A stretch of DNA of 64,000 bases, taken from assembly GCA_003550325.1 (NCBI GenBank), contig QKWP01000499.1, positions 226,429 through 290,428 on the forward strand. Direction: 5' to 3'. Source of the DNA: Gigaspora rosea (lineage: Eukaryota; Glomeromycota; Glomeromycetes; Diversisporales; Gigasporaceae). Shown piece after piece: positions 32,680-43,336 of the stretch. The notes under the pieces were generated by a model that worked only from the letters and a program-made list of their open reading frames with translations, was not told the origin of the DNA and made no database searches. Both the position numbers and the translations under genes were made by a program. The stretch's first letter is position 1; the number at the start of each line of letters is the position of its first letter.

Positions 32680-33139
32680 CTTAAATATAAATATAGATTA
32701 TATTATGTAGTAAAAAAAAAGTTTTATATGTGTTAATGTTTGAAATTTTTGATTTTTTTTATAAACCATTTTTTTACTAAGACAATCTATCTTTATAACT
32801 TAGAAAAAGTTGTTCAGAATAAAATTTTATACTATAGCTTTAATATCACTTATTTATTTTTACATTTTACTAGTAAAATTTTTAATTTTTAAACAATAAA
32901 ATTTTTTGTCTACAAAATTGTGCGATTTGATTGGTCGGAATCAGGGTACTACATGTTGCAGGTGCAACAAATTCCTATTCCCTTTTAAATAGTAGAATGC
33001 TATATATATATATTAAATTTAAATTTATGGAAAATTCTATGCGCCATTCCGGGTGGGATCTAAATGTTACCACCCCTACAACAGATCAGCCAATCAGATA
33101 AGTTTTTATTGTTTTTTTTAGATTAGATTTGCTTTGTTT

Positions 33140-33860
33140 TTTTTCTTATATATTTCTGCTGCTTCTCTTTCTTTCGGGTGTGATTTCACCATTGGAGCCG
33201 TCGTTAGAAGATTCCAGATAAGTTTTTCGTCTTGGAGTTAGGTTTTTTTCTTATGTATTTACTTTTTCTCTTTTTTCTGGGTGTGGTTTCACCGTTGGAG
33301 CCATCGTTACTGGAGTTATTGGAATCACTGTTTTCTTCATCTTGGGGTCTTTTATTCCTTATATATTTGCAGTTGCTTCTCTTTCTTCGGGTGTGATTTC
33401 GCCGTTGGAGCTATCGTTAGAGATTCTGAGTAAGTTTTTCATCGTGAGTCATTTTTTTTCTTATATATTTACTGCTTCTCTTTTTTCCAGGTGTGATTTG
33501 CCGTTGGAGCTGTTGTTACTGGAGTTATTTGAATCACCATTTTCTTCGTCTTGGTGGTCTTTTTTTCTTTATATATTTTTGGTTGCTTCTCTTCCTCTGG
33601 GTGTGATTTCACCATTGGAACCGTCGATACTGGAGATTTCAAGTAAGTATTTTATTTTGGTGGCAGTTTTTTTTCTTATATATTTACTGCTGCTTCACTT
33701 TCTTCCGGGTGTGATTTTGCCTTTAAAGCCATCATTACTAGAGGTTTTGGGTAAGTATTTCTCTTGGGGTCAGGTTTTTTTTATTATATATATATATATT
33801 TACTACTGCTTCTCTTTCTTCTAGGTGTGATTTCGTCGTTAGAGCTGTTGTTACTAGAGG
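33140..33860 (+). repeat. ~110-130-bp tandem repeat (about 6 units)
   Basis: Units share TCTTATATATTTACTGCTGC, TTCTCTTTCTTC, GGGTGTGATTTC, CCRTTGGAGCC and GTTACTGGAG. The array resumes at 36636-36800 beyond the inserted element. A 160-codon plus-strand frame (33342-33824) stays open across several units because the unit is poor in stops; its hydrophobic, repetitive product (…G-V-I-S-P-L-E-P-S…) is not convincing as a protein. Confidence 0.75.
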
Positions 33861-34399
33861 TTTTGGGTAGGGTTCTGACGGACCCTGACTGAGGCCGGAC
33901 TTTAAGTAAGTCTGAGTCTGGTTCAAATTTCAAACTGGACTCAAACTCAAACTATTTTACAACTCAGTCCGGTCCGGGTCCGAATATCAAACTTTTGGCC
34001 TGGTTCAAGTCCGGTTTGAGCCCGGTCCGAAAGTTTGAGTCCGGTCTGAAAGTTTGAAACCCAACACCCGGGTCTAGACAGTTATGTTGTTTCTTTCATG
34101 ATAAGTGGCATAAAGCAGTACGATTGTTTGCTTATTTACTTGTTCACGTGATTCTACTGTCATGCTGTCCGGTTGTTTCTGGACGTACTGAGAACTCATG
34201 TAGTTGTTCTATCCAATTCTCCCAACATACCGTGGATATTTGTGGTTATTGTGTATCCGGTTATTTGGTTCCAAGTGGTAGGCTCCAAACCGTGGTTCTA
34301 AGAAGTGTGTCTCTTTCAACTAAGCCTGAACGTATGCCGATTGGTTGTTGATAATTGTTGTGTACTAGTATTAATAGTCCCAGAAAATTGATGGCTGTT

Positions 34400-35250
34400 G
34401 TCAATATGACTTTAACTAAACGTCCCTTAATTCAAGATATTGCAATGTTGGTAGTAAATTTCCGGCAAACTGCATTACGCGGACTTTCAGTTCATCTTCC
34501 GGTATATTAACAATGAACCATAGTGTGAGAAAGTGAAGATTTTGTAGATTACTAATAAGCTCTAGAAATTGTGTGAAAATACAATATTCAAAATGTTGAG
34601 GTATGTAATAATTGAGCAAAAGGATTTAAGTGCTTTTAATAATAACGATTCTTCCTGAATTTCATCATCTGATCCTTCAAGTTTTAATCATTTTAGCAAT
34701 ATTACCATTTTTTTGACTGTTATGTCTACTATAACTTCTTGTAAAAAGGTGGGTTTTTTTTTTAACTTTCAAAGTTGAAATAATGCCATAGCAGTTAATA
34801 GGGCATCCGCCTCTAGTCATGAGTAGCCTAAGTTGATCTTGTGATTTAAGAATATATATATAGCATCCAAAAATAATGATGAAGTCGCAAGAATGATGTT
34901 TCATTCTATCATTGTCGATGTGCTATACGCCAATATATTCTCTAGACCGACCTATATATATATTATTATTTATTTTTTTTTTAACTTGACTCTCTAAACG
35001 ATGAATTAAGAACCTTCAAGAACCTTGCATATTCAAATATTGTTTTGGAAAAATTCTACATCTGTCACAAATTCTTTTAAAATGAATTTTTCCTCTTCAC
35101 CAAGTGATGAAATATTTAGGAATGAATGAGTATCTATTGAACGAAAATAGATCTTGCCAGAGAGTAGATATTGTGATTTTGCATCAATGTTGACTTACAA
35201 GTGCACACGAGTATAAGGAATGAAATTCATTATTTAAATTATTAAGGTAT
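34400..35250 (-). pseudogene. F-box/LRR protein remnant (1)
   Basis: On the minus strand, 35220-34985 reads in pieces like the region just after the F-box in Glomeromycotina F-box proteins (…C-K-I-T-I-S-T-L-W-Q-D-L-F…). 34619-34416 carries a clear leucine-rich unit (F-L-E-L-I-S-N-L-Q-N-L-H-F-L-T-L, then L-L-P-T-L-Q-Y-L-E-L). F-box proteins are SCF ubiquitin-ligase adaptors. The pieces are separated by stops and frameshifts, so the gene is dead. It is carried within the hAT-like element. Confidence 0.55.
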
Positions 35251-35639
35251 TCTCGGCATATCATTCGTACGTATTTTGATGGTACGTATGTACTTTGGCA
35301 CATCCAATCTGGAGTTCGACTTTGATTTAATTTAAATCGATAATCCACATAAGCATAATTTCTCTATTGTTTTACTGCTTCGCCGTAGGACATGACTCGA
35401 GGCATGCATGAATGTTATAACAATAAGGCTGATAGTGAGTGATTTAGCTATGCTATACTGATCAATTTTGATCACATGCTATAGATTTTATCATATTCCA
35501 TGCAACATGAATAGATATTATACTTGATAACAGTGTTAATAAATTCAATATTAAAATTTTATCTAATTCAAAGCCTTGTTTTGTATACAGAATCCGATTA
35601 GCGCTTTAGTATGTTTCTCGTCATTAAGGCGATAAATTA

Positions 35640-35960
35640 ACAGTTTTTTTTTTTTTTTAAAAAATTGCGTTGCGATGGCTGAAGACAATATCTAACAATG
35701 GTTGCAAAGAATATCCTATGTTGAGATATTGCACTGTTAACGGCAAAATTTTTGCAAATTGAATAACGTCTTCTTCTTGAATATCATCATCAGCAAAGCA
35801 ACTTAGCGATAGAAATTGAAGCTTTTATAAGCTACCAATAAGTTTTAGGAGTTGTTTAGACAACTCACTATGAAATGTGAAGATATTTAATGTTTGGGCA
35901 AAAGGACTGCGCAAATTTCTGTTCAAGCACAGCGAATTCGCTATTGCAATTGCAAGTTGC
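35640..35960 (-). pseudogene. F-box/LRR protein remnant (2)
   Basis: Minus strand: L-N-I-F-T-F-H-S…L-S-K-Q-L-L-K-L-I-G-S-L-stop-K-L-Q-F-L-S-L, then D-D-I-Q-E-E-D-V-I-Q-F-A-K-I-L-P and V-Q-Y-L-N-I-G. This is the same LRR wording as remnant 1, with one in-frame stop. It probably comes from a second gene copy or an upstream exon of the same gene. Both lie in the cargo of the 33868-36627 element. Confidence 0.55.
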
Positions 35961-36205
35961 CTGATCATGTACGGGCCTCATCCCGATATATAACAAAGTT
36001 ATCATTAGTAACATTTAATAATTCCAATTAAGGCAGTTAATTAAATGACTATTACCTTGAATGTGTTATCGCATGCTATCCAGGTTTTTTCTTTCATACT
36101 AACAACCGCCGAACCGGTTGCTGACCGGTTGCCCGTTTTGGAAACTAGCAGGCTTGTCTCTGCTTAGCCCATTTTTCGATCCGTTAACTTACGTCAACTT
36201 GAAAG

Positions 36206-36376
36206 AGTTACTTTATTTGATTGATGCATTATAATATGAATATTCTGGATATAACTATTATTCTTTATTTGAATATGAACCAGTTATCTGTTATTAGATT
36301 TACAACCTTTCGGATAAAGAGTTATCTGGGTACGAGCACTAACTCCAATAATATAATCACAAGTATGGTGTAATAA
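36206..36376. repeat. Dispersed repeat, copy 2 (partner at 17721)
   Basis: Shares AGTTACTTTATTTGAT, ACAACCTTTCGGATAAAG and ACGAGCACTAACTCCAATAA with 17721-17897. Same orientation. Confidence 0.7.
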
Positions 36377-37398
36377 CAAATTAAAATTGTTATTGGTTTT
36401 TTTTTTTAAAAAAATTAGACTAATAATCCTGGACCCGGACAGGTTCGCAAACTTCGAACTGAACCCGAACCAAATCTATAATTATGTTTGAGTCCGGTTC
36501 GGGTTTGGTACTTTAGGTTCAGGTCCGAGTCCGGGTCCGAAATTTCCAAAATTTATGGTTCGAGTCTGGGTTCGATTCCGGGTCCGGCCGGACCCAGACC
36601 AGACCGGACCCGGACTTCGGAACCCTAGTTTTGGATAAGTATTTCCTCTTGGTTTGGATTTTTTATATATTTATATATATATTTACTGCTGCTTCTCTTT
36701 CTTCTGGGTGTGATTTCATCATTAGAGCTGTCGTATTGGAGGTTTGGGTCTTTTTTTATCATTTTTCAGTGGTTCTTCTTCATCGTATTTACCATTTTTT
36801 TCGCCATCCTTGTTGCAGTGGATGGGCCAATTCTTCACTGCCCTTGTTGCAGTGGATTTGGTGGGCTTTGTTTCTTCATTATGCAATGACGTTCATTATG
36901 CAACGATGTTCATAAAACTTTTTTTTATTACGTGAAGTATTTTTTTGTTATGCAAAGTATTTTTTTTGTTACATAAAGTTTTTTTTTATGTAACGCATTT
37001 TTTTAAATAAAAATATTGTATTTTAATAATAAAAAGTTGTATTTTTAATAATAAAAAATTGTATTTTTTAATAATAAAAAAATTGTATTTTTAATGAGAT
37101 TTGATTGGATGATCACTGGGTAGCAAAAATAATTTACCACCCGAGTGGCACATAGATAACTCCTAAATTTATATTTTTGATATATTTTGTACTTATGATT
37201 TTACAGTTTTACTAAATTATACTATTAGTACTCAATATCACAATGATTTTTACTAATCAAATTTTTTAAATGCAGTATAACATAAAGATCAGATGTAATA
37301 TAAAATTTTTGTTGTTATGCTATTTTTTTTTAAAAAATACCTTCTAACTTAAAATTTTATCTATAAAACCACCTTTTTTTATTATTATTGCTTGTTTC

Positions 37399-38042
37399 GT
37401 AGTGTCTCCTCCTCACACACAACAGTTATGACCAACTTTTATACCTAAAGTCATGTTTTCTTATGCAACAACATAATATAGTATGGGATAAAGTTGCGGA
37501 ACAAACCAAAGAACATTACGTGAGCAGATCTTTTTGCTTGTTTCTTTTTTTATTCTTATGGAAAGTCCAGTACTCTATAATAATATATTGCTCCCTTTTC
37601 TTACTTTTCTTTTCTTTTTGGGCATGGAGAGAGAAATCACTAGACACAATGTCAAGCAGAAAATCAAAGAACAAAGAGATCAATGCAGATCATCAGGTTA
37701 GAGCAGTGTCATTAATCACCTGATTATTTTTTATTAGAGGCCTACCCCCTTCCTCTTCCTTAATATATATATAGTCAGGTTCTTATATAAATTTCAACTT
37801 TTTTTACTCCCTGCCAACCTAAAAATTCACCTGATTTTTGCCACTCCCCTTACTCAAATACTATTTTGTTTGTGATCTGCTATTACATAGGAAATCCAGT
37901 GACTCACAATAAATACCTGCCTTGTGACTTCGTTCACAAGTGGATCATTATTATTGCTCATCCCATAGTGTGCCCTCCTCGCACACATTAGTGTAACTAA
38001 CTTTTATACCTAAAGTTATGTCCTCTTATGCAACAATGTTGA
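37399..38042. repeat. Direct repeat, two copies ~563 bp apart
   Basis: CTCCTC-CACACA…ACTTTTATACCTAAAGT…CTTATGCAACAA occurs at 37403-37472 and 37972-38037. The intervening sequence includes further weak matches (GATCTGCTATTACATAGGAA against GATCTTTTTGC…TTATGGAA). No gene is evident; a plus-strand 86-codon frame (37463-37723) has no domain. Confidence 0.6.
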
Positions 38043-40131
38043 TGAGAATCATACAATCTTGGGTATAAGAAATATACTATATCTGTATACCACTATATCC
38101 TTTTCCTTTTTTTTCCTCTGACACGTGGTTTGGGTGTATGTACTTACTAGCTATACATGCCCCTGTACATACACTACTCCTATGAACATAATTATACTTA
38201 CTCGATAACATTATCTCACGTGACATCCTGCAAACTATCTTTAGCTTCTCTGAATCTTCAAACTTAGATTTGCTTGAGAGCAGTGTAGGTATACACACCC
38301 GCTCCAACCTATACATATACCTAAACCTCTATGTTCATGTAGTTTTTTGTGTTATTCTCTTAACTATAATTCAAAGATTATATGGGAGTGTTCACATCCT
38401 CACACTTATACCTACACACGAACATATGCATTGTATGCCTTGTTTATATCTCAATATGAACTGCGTGGTCATTTTTCATTTTTTCTTTCTTTTTTTTTTT
38501 TCGTTCCATATACTATATCATTATGTAAAATTAGTATAGGTGTATACACTCTGTTCGTATGCTTTATTTATACTCTATATGAACATGTATGTTTATTTTT
38601 CTCTTCACAATACTATACCCATATACCACTAACTTCAATTTTAATTCGAGGTAGTATTGGGTACACCTATTTCATATATACATATAAATTTTCTTGATCG
38701 TAATCATTATTTACCTATATACAAACATATATGATCATATGCTCTGTTTATACCTTTATCCAAACATGCGTGTTTGGTTTTTCTCTCTTCTTTTTTTTCC
38801 TGTTTTATATACTATACCACTACTCAAGAGTGGTATGGAGTGTACACACCCGCTTTAATTTATACATGCACATGATATATATGTTCATATGCTCTATTTA
38901 TACTTCTATACGAACAAGCGCATTTACTTTTCTTCTCACAATGCTCTGTACTATCACTTATATACCACTACCTTCAATTTTAATTTAAGACTGCCTCACT
39001 TACACCCCAAATTTTTTTACTGTTACCTACCTATACATGAATATATGTGTTTATATGCTTTTGTTTATACTACTACATGAACATGCACATTTGTTTCCTT
39101 TTTTCTATTCTTTTTTTTTTCCCATACCTGCTTTATATACTATATTATTTTGGAGTGTACACACCTGCCTCAATCTATACATACACACAACATATGCTTT
39201 ATTCATACCTGTACACAAACATGTGTATTCGCTTTTCTTCTCACAAAGCTCTGCACTATATACTCATGTACTACTACTTTCAACTCTAATTTGAGAGCAG
39301 TTTGGGGGTGTACACACCTGCCTCAGCTATATACATAATACTATGTGTCCATATGCCCTATTTCTACCTGATATGAACATGCAGTTCATCGCTTTTTCTT
39401 TCTTTTTTTTTCAACTCCAGTCTTTTACCCTGCCAAATTTTAATAAAAGGCTAATAGTAAAAGGTTTGTTATTTGATACTTGTTTCTGTTAAATCTCTAA
39501 TATGATGACCCTAATGCTATAGATATCAGCTACTTGTGCAAACAGTTTACCCATTTAACTTCAGGCACTGTGTATGGCATATCACTATTAATTTTCTTCT
39601 TACTTTATTGTAGATAATATCGAAAATCCTAAATCCACATCATATATACTCAGGTTTTCATATACGATACTACAAATACTTTTTTTACTCTCTGGCCAAT
39701 TCCTGATTCTATCGTGAGTTGTTTTTCAATAATTGGCTTGTGTATATTTCTTGATACTCTGGTTCCATTTCATTACAGTCACCAACTTCAGCTAATTTTA
39801 GATAACCACAAATAGCTTGTGCCAACTCTTTCAACTCCAATTCTGTTATGATAACTGACACCAATCGGTTTTTTTTATATTACCCATATCTGCCAATTCT
39901 AGTTGTAAATGAATGCTTACGTTTATCTTTATCAACTTCAATTCTCGCCACAGTATCCAACATAATACATTCTATAATGGGAGTAACAAAAATCATATGA
40001 TTTTCTAGGGGGGAGGGGGGTAAAAAAAGTTGAAACTATATATAAGAACCTGACTCTATATATATTAAAAAATAGGGAGGGGGTAGGCCTTTGATAAAAA
40101 ATAATCAGGTGATTAATGACACTGCCCTAAC
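37697..40131. repeat. Inverted pair of ~110-bp sequences 2.2 kb apart
   Basis: 37697-37806 (GTTAGAGCAGTGTCATTAAT…AGAGGCCTACCCCCT…GTCAGGTTCTTATATA) is mirrored at 40018-40131. This could be one 2.4-kb TIR element or two separate copies of a small element in opposite orientation. The right copy interrupts a unit of the array at 39.7-41.7 kb, which favours the second reading. No target duplication resolved. Confidence 0.65.
38275..39420 (+). repeat. ~150-190-bp tandem repeat (about 6 units)
   Basis: Units share GTGTACACACC, a CCTATACATAYAC-like stretch, TATGTTCATATGCTCTRTTTAT, a C/T-rich run, and TATACCACTA. Anchors lie near 38286, 38388, 38540, 38655, 38840, 39157 and 39310. Several plus-strand frames of 60-116 codons thread the array and are artefacts. 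Confidence 0.75.
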
Positions 40132-41715
40132 ATTATTGTAAAATATATTTACTGATACTTTTCCCATTTCGCTACAAGACTATTTTTACTAGAACCCAAA
40201 GAGGCCGATGTAGCATCCTTGCCAGATTATCCCCTATTGCTTTTTCTTACCTGGCCCCAGAAATGTATTGTGAATATCAAAACTTCTAGCACTATGCATA
40301 TTTGCAAATTTCTGGTAACAGACCAATGCCTTGTATTCTTCTTTTTTAACTCTAATTCCATTGTAATAAAAGACACCAATGTCTTTATCTGGGACTATAT
40401 TATCCATATCTGCAGATTTTGATTACAAATAAATATCTTATTACAATAACTAACAGTACATATTCCATCCATATTCGTAACATTCTTGCAAAATCAATCT
40501 GCTAATGCCTCTTCTACATTACTGCAAGACTAATTTCAACAGGATCAGTGAGGTCAACGTTGTGTTTTTGTAAAATGCATCCACTATGCTCTTTCCCACT
40601 CTGGTTCCAGAAAATTATTCCAAAGATCAGAATTTTTAGCCTTATGCGTATCAGCTAATTTTGGTAATAAACAAATGCTCTGTATCCTTCTTTTCAACTC
40701 CAATTTCATCAAGATAACAGATACCGATTCTTTGGCTCCAACAGCAGTAGCATTACCCATATCAGCAGATTTTGGGTCATAAATGAATGCTTTATGCTCT
40801 TTTTTAACAACTCCAATTTTCTTTATGTCCTAACATCCAACCTTATGCGTTTCGTTAGTATTTTCTTTTATTATCATAAAGTTCTTGCAATTGTAATATA
40901 CCTCTGCTAATACTCTTTCTTTGTTTTTCTACTTCACCATAAGACTAGTTTTACTCAGATCCTAAGGGCGCATAGTATCTTCGCCGACCATCTGGTTCCA
41001 GATAATTGCTACAAAGATCAAAACTTTTAGCCTTAAACATTTTTAAACATTTTACAGACTTTTGGTAATGATGAATACCTTGTGATCTTTATTTCCAACT
41101 CAAATTTCATTATGAAACAAACTCCAATGGCTTCTATTCCAACAGAATTACCTAATATCTGCTGGCTTTGATTATAAATGGATGCATTATGTTCCTCCCT
41201 TTTAACTCCAATTTTCTTTATATAACAATATCCAACAGCATGTATCTTGTTACTATTTTCTGATTGTAATGTTCTTGCAACATGCATCTGCTAATACTTT
41301 TTCTACTTTGCCACAAGACTCTTTTTACCAAAATCCAGAGAGGGCAGTATAGTGTTATTTTCTCTTTTCTGGTCCCAAAAATTTTTGCAAAAATCAAAAT
41401 TTTAGTATTATGCCAAACTGCAGATCTTTAAAAACAAACTAATACCTTATGTCCCTTTTTTGCAACTCCAATTTCATTATGATAACAAATACTAATAACC
41501 TTGTTTTTAACTGCATTATCCATATCTGCAGACTTTGAGCACAAATGAATGCTTTTTATTCAGTATCTGTCAGCAACTCCAATTTACTTTACATCACAAA
41601 TTTAATGTTACTCCATCAGAATTTTCTGTTCTCTTTGTAGCATTTTTGCAAAATATTTCTTTACTGAGATCCAGATAGATCAAAATAGCATTTTTATTGC
41701 TTTTCCTACTTCTGG
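39750..41715 (+). repeat. ~350-500-bp tandem repeat (5 units)
   Basis: The anchor CAACTCCAATTTCATTATGATAAC recurs near 39829, 40347, 40692, 41092 and 41460. Units also share CTGGTTCCAGAAA, a TTTTAGCCTTATGCGTATC-like stretch, and TTGCAAAAT…CTGCTAATRCTTCTACWTT. The first unit is interrupted by the small inverted element ending at 40131. No coding frame spans a unit. Confidence 0.75.
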
Positions 41716-41722
41716 TCCCAGA

Positions 41723-41920
41723 TACTATCATAGGACCCTGAAATATACATAGATAGATCAGGTATGAGTTTGCTTATTTTTGAGGTTTTTTATACAGATC
41801 TTTTCCATTTATAGTAATTTTTTTGCTTATTTTTGAAGTTTTTTATGCAGATCTTTCTTTTTTAGTAACCCTATAATTAACCTGACCTATCTATATATAT
41901 TTCGGGGTCCTACTATCATA
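41723..41920. mobile_element. Mutator-type MITE with perfect 10-bp TSD
   Basis: The element (41733-41910, 178 bp) begins GGACCCTGAAATATA and ends TATATTTCGGGGTCC. It is flanked by TACTATCATA on both sides (41723-41732 and 41911-41920). A 9-11-bp duplication points to Mutator-like elements. The interior has two direct copies of TTTGCTTATTTTTGARGTTTTTTAT. Confidence 0.8.
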
Positions 41921-42105
41921 AAAATCAAAAAATAATTTTAAAAATAATTATACTTACTGGCTAATAATTTGACAAAAGCATTTATTTTAAGATATGTATT
42001 ATTAGAAACAATAATCTACAAATTGCGAATAATAATTTTAAAAATAATTATACTTACTGGCTAATAATTTGACAAAAGAATTTATTAAAATATATATCAT
42101 TTGAA

Positions 42106-42226
42106 TAGAGATTCGAACTATAAACTATTAGTCATGATAAATAAACTGTAGTTTATTGTAAAGCTGTAGTTTTAAAATAAACTACAGTTTATCTATATGT
42201 ATTGTCATTTACGGATCACATCTCTA
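42106..42226. mobile_element. hAT MITE (copy B)
   Basis: Orthologous in position to 9425-9545, with CATTTGAA at 42098-42105 and 42227-42234. Same length (121 bp). Confidence 0.85.
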
Positions 42227-42730
42227 CATTTGAAATAAAGATAAAGATATTGGTCATGCAACATGGAATTTGTTCTGTCGGAGTAAATGATTGGTTGACA
42301 TGTGCTGCGCAGCGACACAATTCAGCCAATCATTTACTATGACAGAACAAATTTTGATATTTATCATCGCATGATCCAATATCGATGTTATCGTGCAATT
42401 TATGATCATGCTCTAAAATCGTAATTGGCTAACTGAGTTTTTTAAATACGCGATTTTTGTGCTTACGTAATAACGTACAAGAAATAACGAGAAGAAAAAG
42501 GCCTATGATCATAAGTGTTTGCACGATAATTTAAGAATACCAAATTATAATTTTAAAAATAATTATAATTAAGCTTATACTTACCACCTAATAATTTACA
42601 TAAACATTTATTAAAGTATGTATTATTAGAGATAGATATATAAATTATCAAATACAGTAATAATTTTAAAAATAAATTTTTTTAAAAATAATACATAAAT
42701 AATTACAAAGCAACAAATTAATACAATTAC

Positions 42731-42787
42731 CTTTTCTCTATTGAACTAAAAGACGAGTCAGACGAGGCAGGCAAAGAAGTAGTCAAG
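42731..42787 (-). CDS. Putative Ser/Thr-rich exon (copy B)
   Basis: Minus strand: acceptor TATTAG, 57 bases, donor GTAATTG. Only the phase with one leading base is stop-free, giving L-T-T-S-L-P-A-S-S-D-S-S-F-S-S-I-E-K and leaving two bases (AG). It differs from copy A by 9 bases in frame and keeps the acceptor that copy A has lost. The next junctions on the minus strand are GTG (42585), CCA (42058) and CCA (41958). Confidence 0.45.
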
Positions 42788-43014
42788 CTAATATTTAGAA
42801 TAATAAGAACCAAAATAAAGCAAAAAAATTGCATTGCGACAGTGATATGTAATTTCATTGCGACAATTAATATTAGGAAGGATAAATTATAAAGTGAGAA
42901 CCAAAATTATTGATAATAATAGGCGAATTGATAATTTTTATGTAGTGATGAATTATAAAAACGAAACAAAAAATTACCGGTAATAATAGATGAGTTGGTA
43001 ATTTTTGTGCCATT

Positions 43015-43215
43015 TTATACTAGATGTTTTTTAATTTTCATGATTACCATTATCGTTGTTTTCGAATCAATGCGATCATAAAATTCTAAGAATGAATTCT
43101 GCACATTACTGTCGTACCTGAAATTGACAACCTCTATTCCAATTATCATTTTGGATGGACCTGCCCACTTGATTGTCATTCGATTGTACGATTGTAAAGT
43201 GTTTTTTTTTATCAA
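43015..43215 (-). CDS. Putative exon of an unknown protein (copy B)
   Basis: Counterpart of 10481-10675 with an extra 27 in-frame bases. The conserved core D-S-N-V-Q-N…F-L-E-F-Y…R-I-D-S-K-T-T-I is retained. The upstream part has shifted frame relative to copy A, so at least one copy is probably inactive. No family recognised. Confidence 0.35.
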   Translation of the reverse strand: MIKKNTLQSYNRMTIKWAGPSKMIIGIEVVNFRYDSNVQNSFLEFYDRIDSKTTIMVIMKIKKHLV

Positions 43216-43336
43216 AAAAATTTATCGCGATTTGCAAAATGATGCATCGTTGAACAATTCTGGAGATCGCAGCTAACACATGCCATCTGATTATTATGTT
43301 GTTCTTAATATAGGTGTTATTTTTAGGATATTGATA

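Larger units (their letters stand above)
31643..32982. mobile_element. Foldback element interrupted by a pogo-like MITE
   Basis: The outer arms are inverted copies: CACACCTGCAACATGT…GACCAATCAAATCGCACAAT on the left (31659-31708) and its complement on the right (32911-32968), continuing through the AAATTTT-rich segment and AAAAAGTTGTTYAG. Arms are about 270-300 bp each. The centre has been split by the 748-bp element at 31930. No target duplication resolved for the outer element. Confidence 0.7.
33860..36635. mobile_element. 2.76-kb hAT-like element with CCGGACC-rich ends
   Basis: The element (33868-36627) starts TAGGGTTCTGACGGACCC and ends GGACTTCGGAACCCTA; the outer 8 bases, TAGGGTTC, are inverted. 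Flanks GTTTTGGG and GTTTTGGA match at 7 of 8. Both ends (33870-34075 and 36420-36620) are packed with GGTCCGG/CCGGACC motifs, typical of subterminal transposase-binding repeats. The interior carries F-box/LRR gene remnants and a dispersed repeat (36206-36370) but no transposase. It lies inside a tandem array unit, whose sequence continues on both sides. Confidence 0.7.
33021..37172. mobile_element. ~4.1-kb TIR element with 8-bp direct repeats
   Basis: AAATTTAT flanks the element at 33021-33028 and 37165-37172. The ends (33029-37164) are imperfect inverted repeats around CTATGCGCCATTCCGGGTGG and CCACCCGAGTGGCACATAG. An 8-bp duplication fits hAT-type transposition. The body is mostly a tandem repeat (33140-33860, resuming at 36636-36800), split by a second 2.76-kb element. 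No transposase is recognisable. Confidence 0.65.

Noticed and set aside
33342-33824. 160-codon hydrophobic repeat protein
   Set aside because: The frame is open only because the tandem DNA unit lacks stops; composition is extreme and there is no start context or domain.
38270-39338. Overlapping plus-strand frames of 60-116 codons
   Set aside because: Several overlapping frames of the same T/C-rich array are open at once, which indicates repeat composition and not coding.
37697-40131. Single 2.4-kb transposon with 110-bp TIRs
   Set aside because: Not accepted as certain: the right copy splits a tandem-array unit on its own and no target duplication supports one element.
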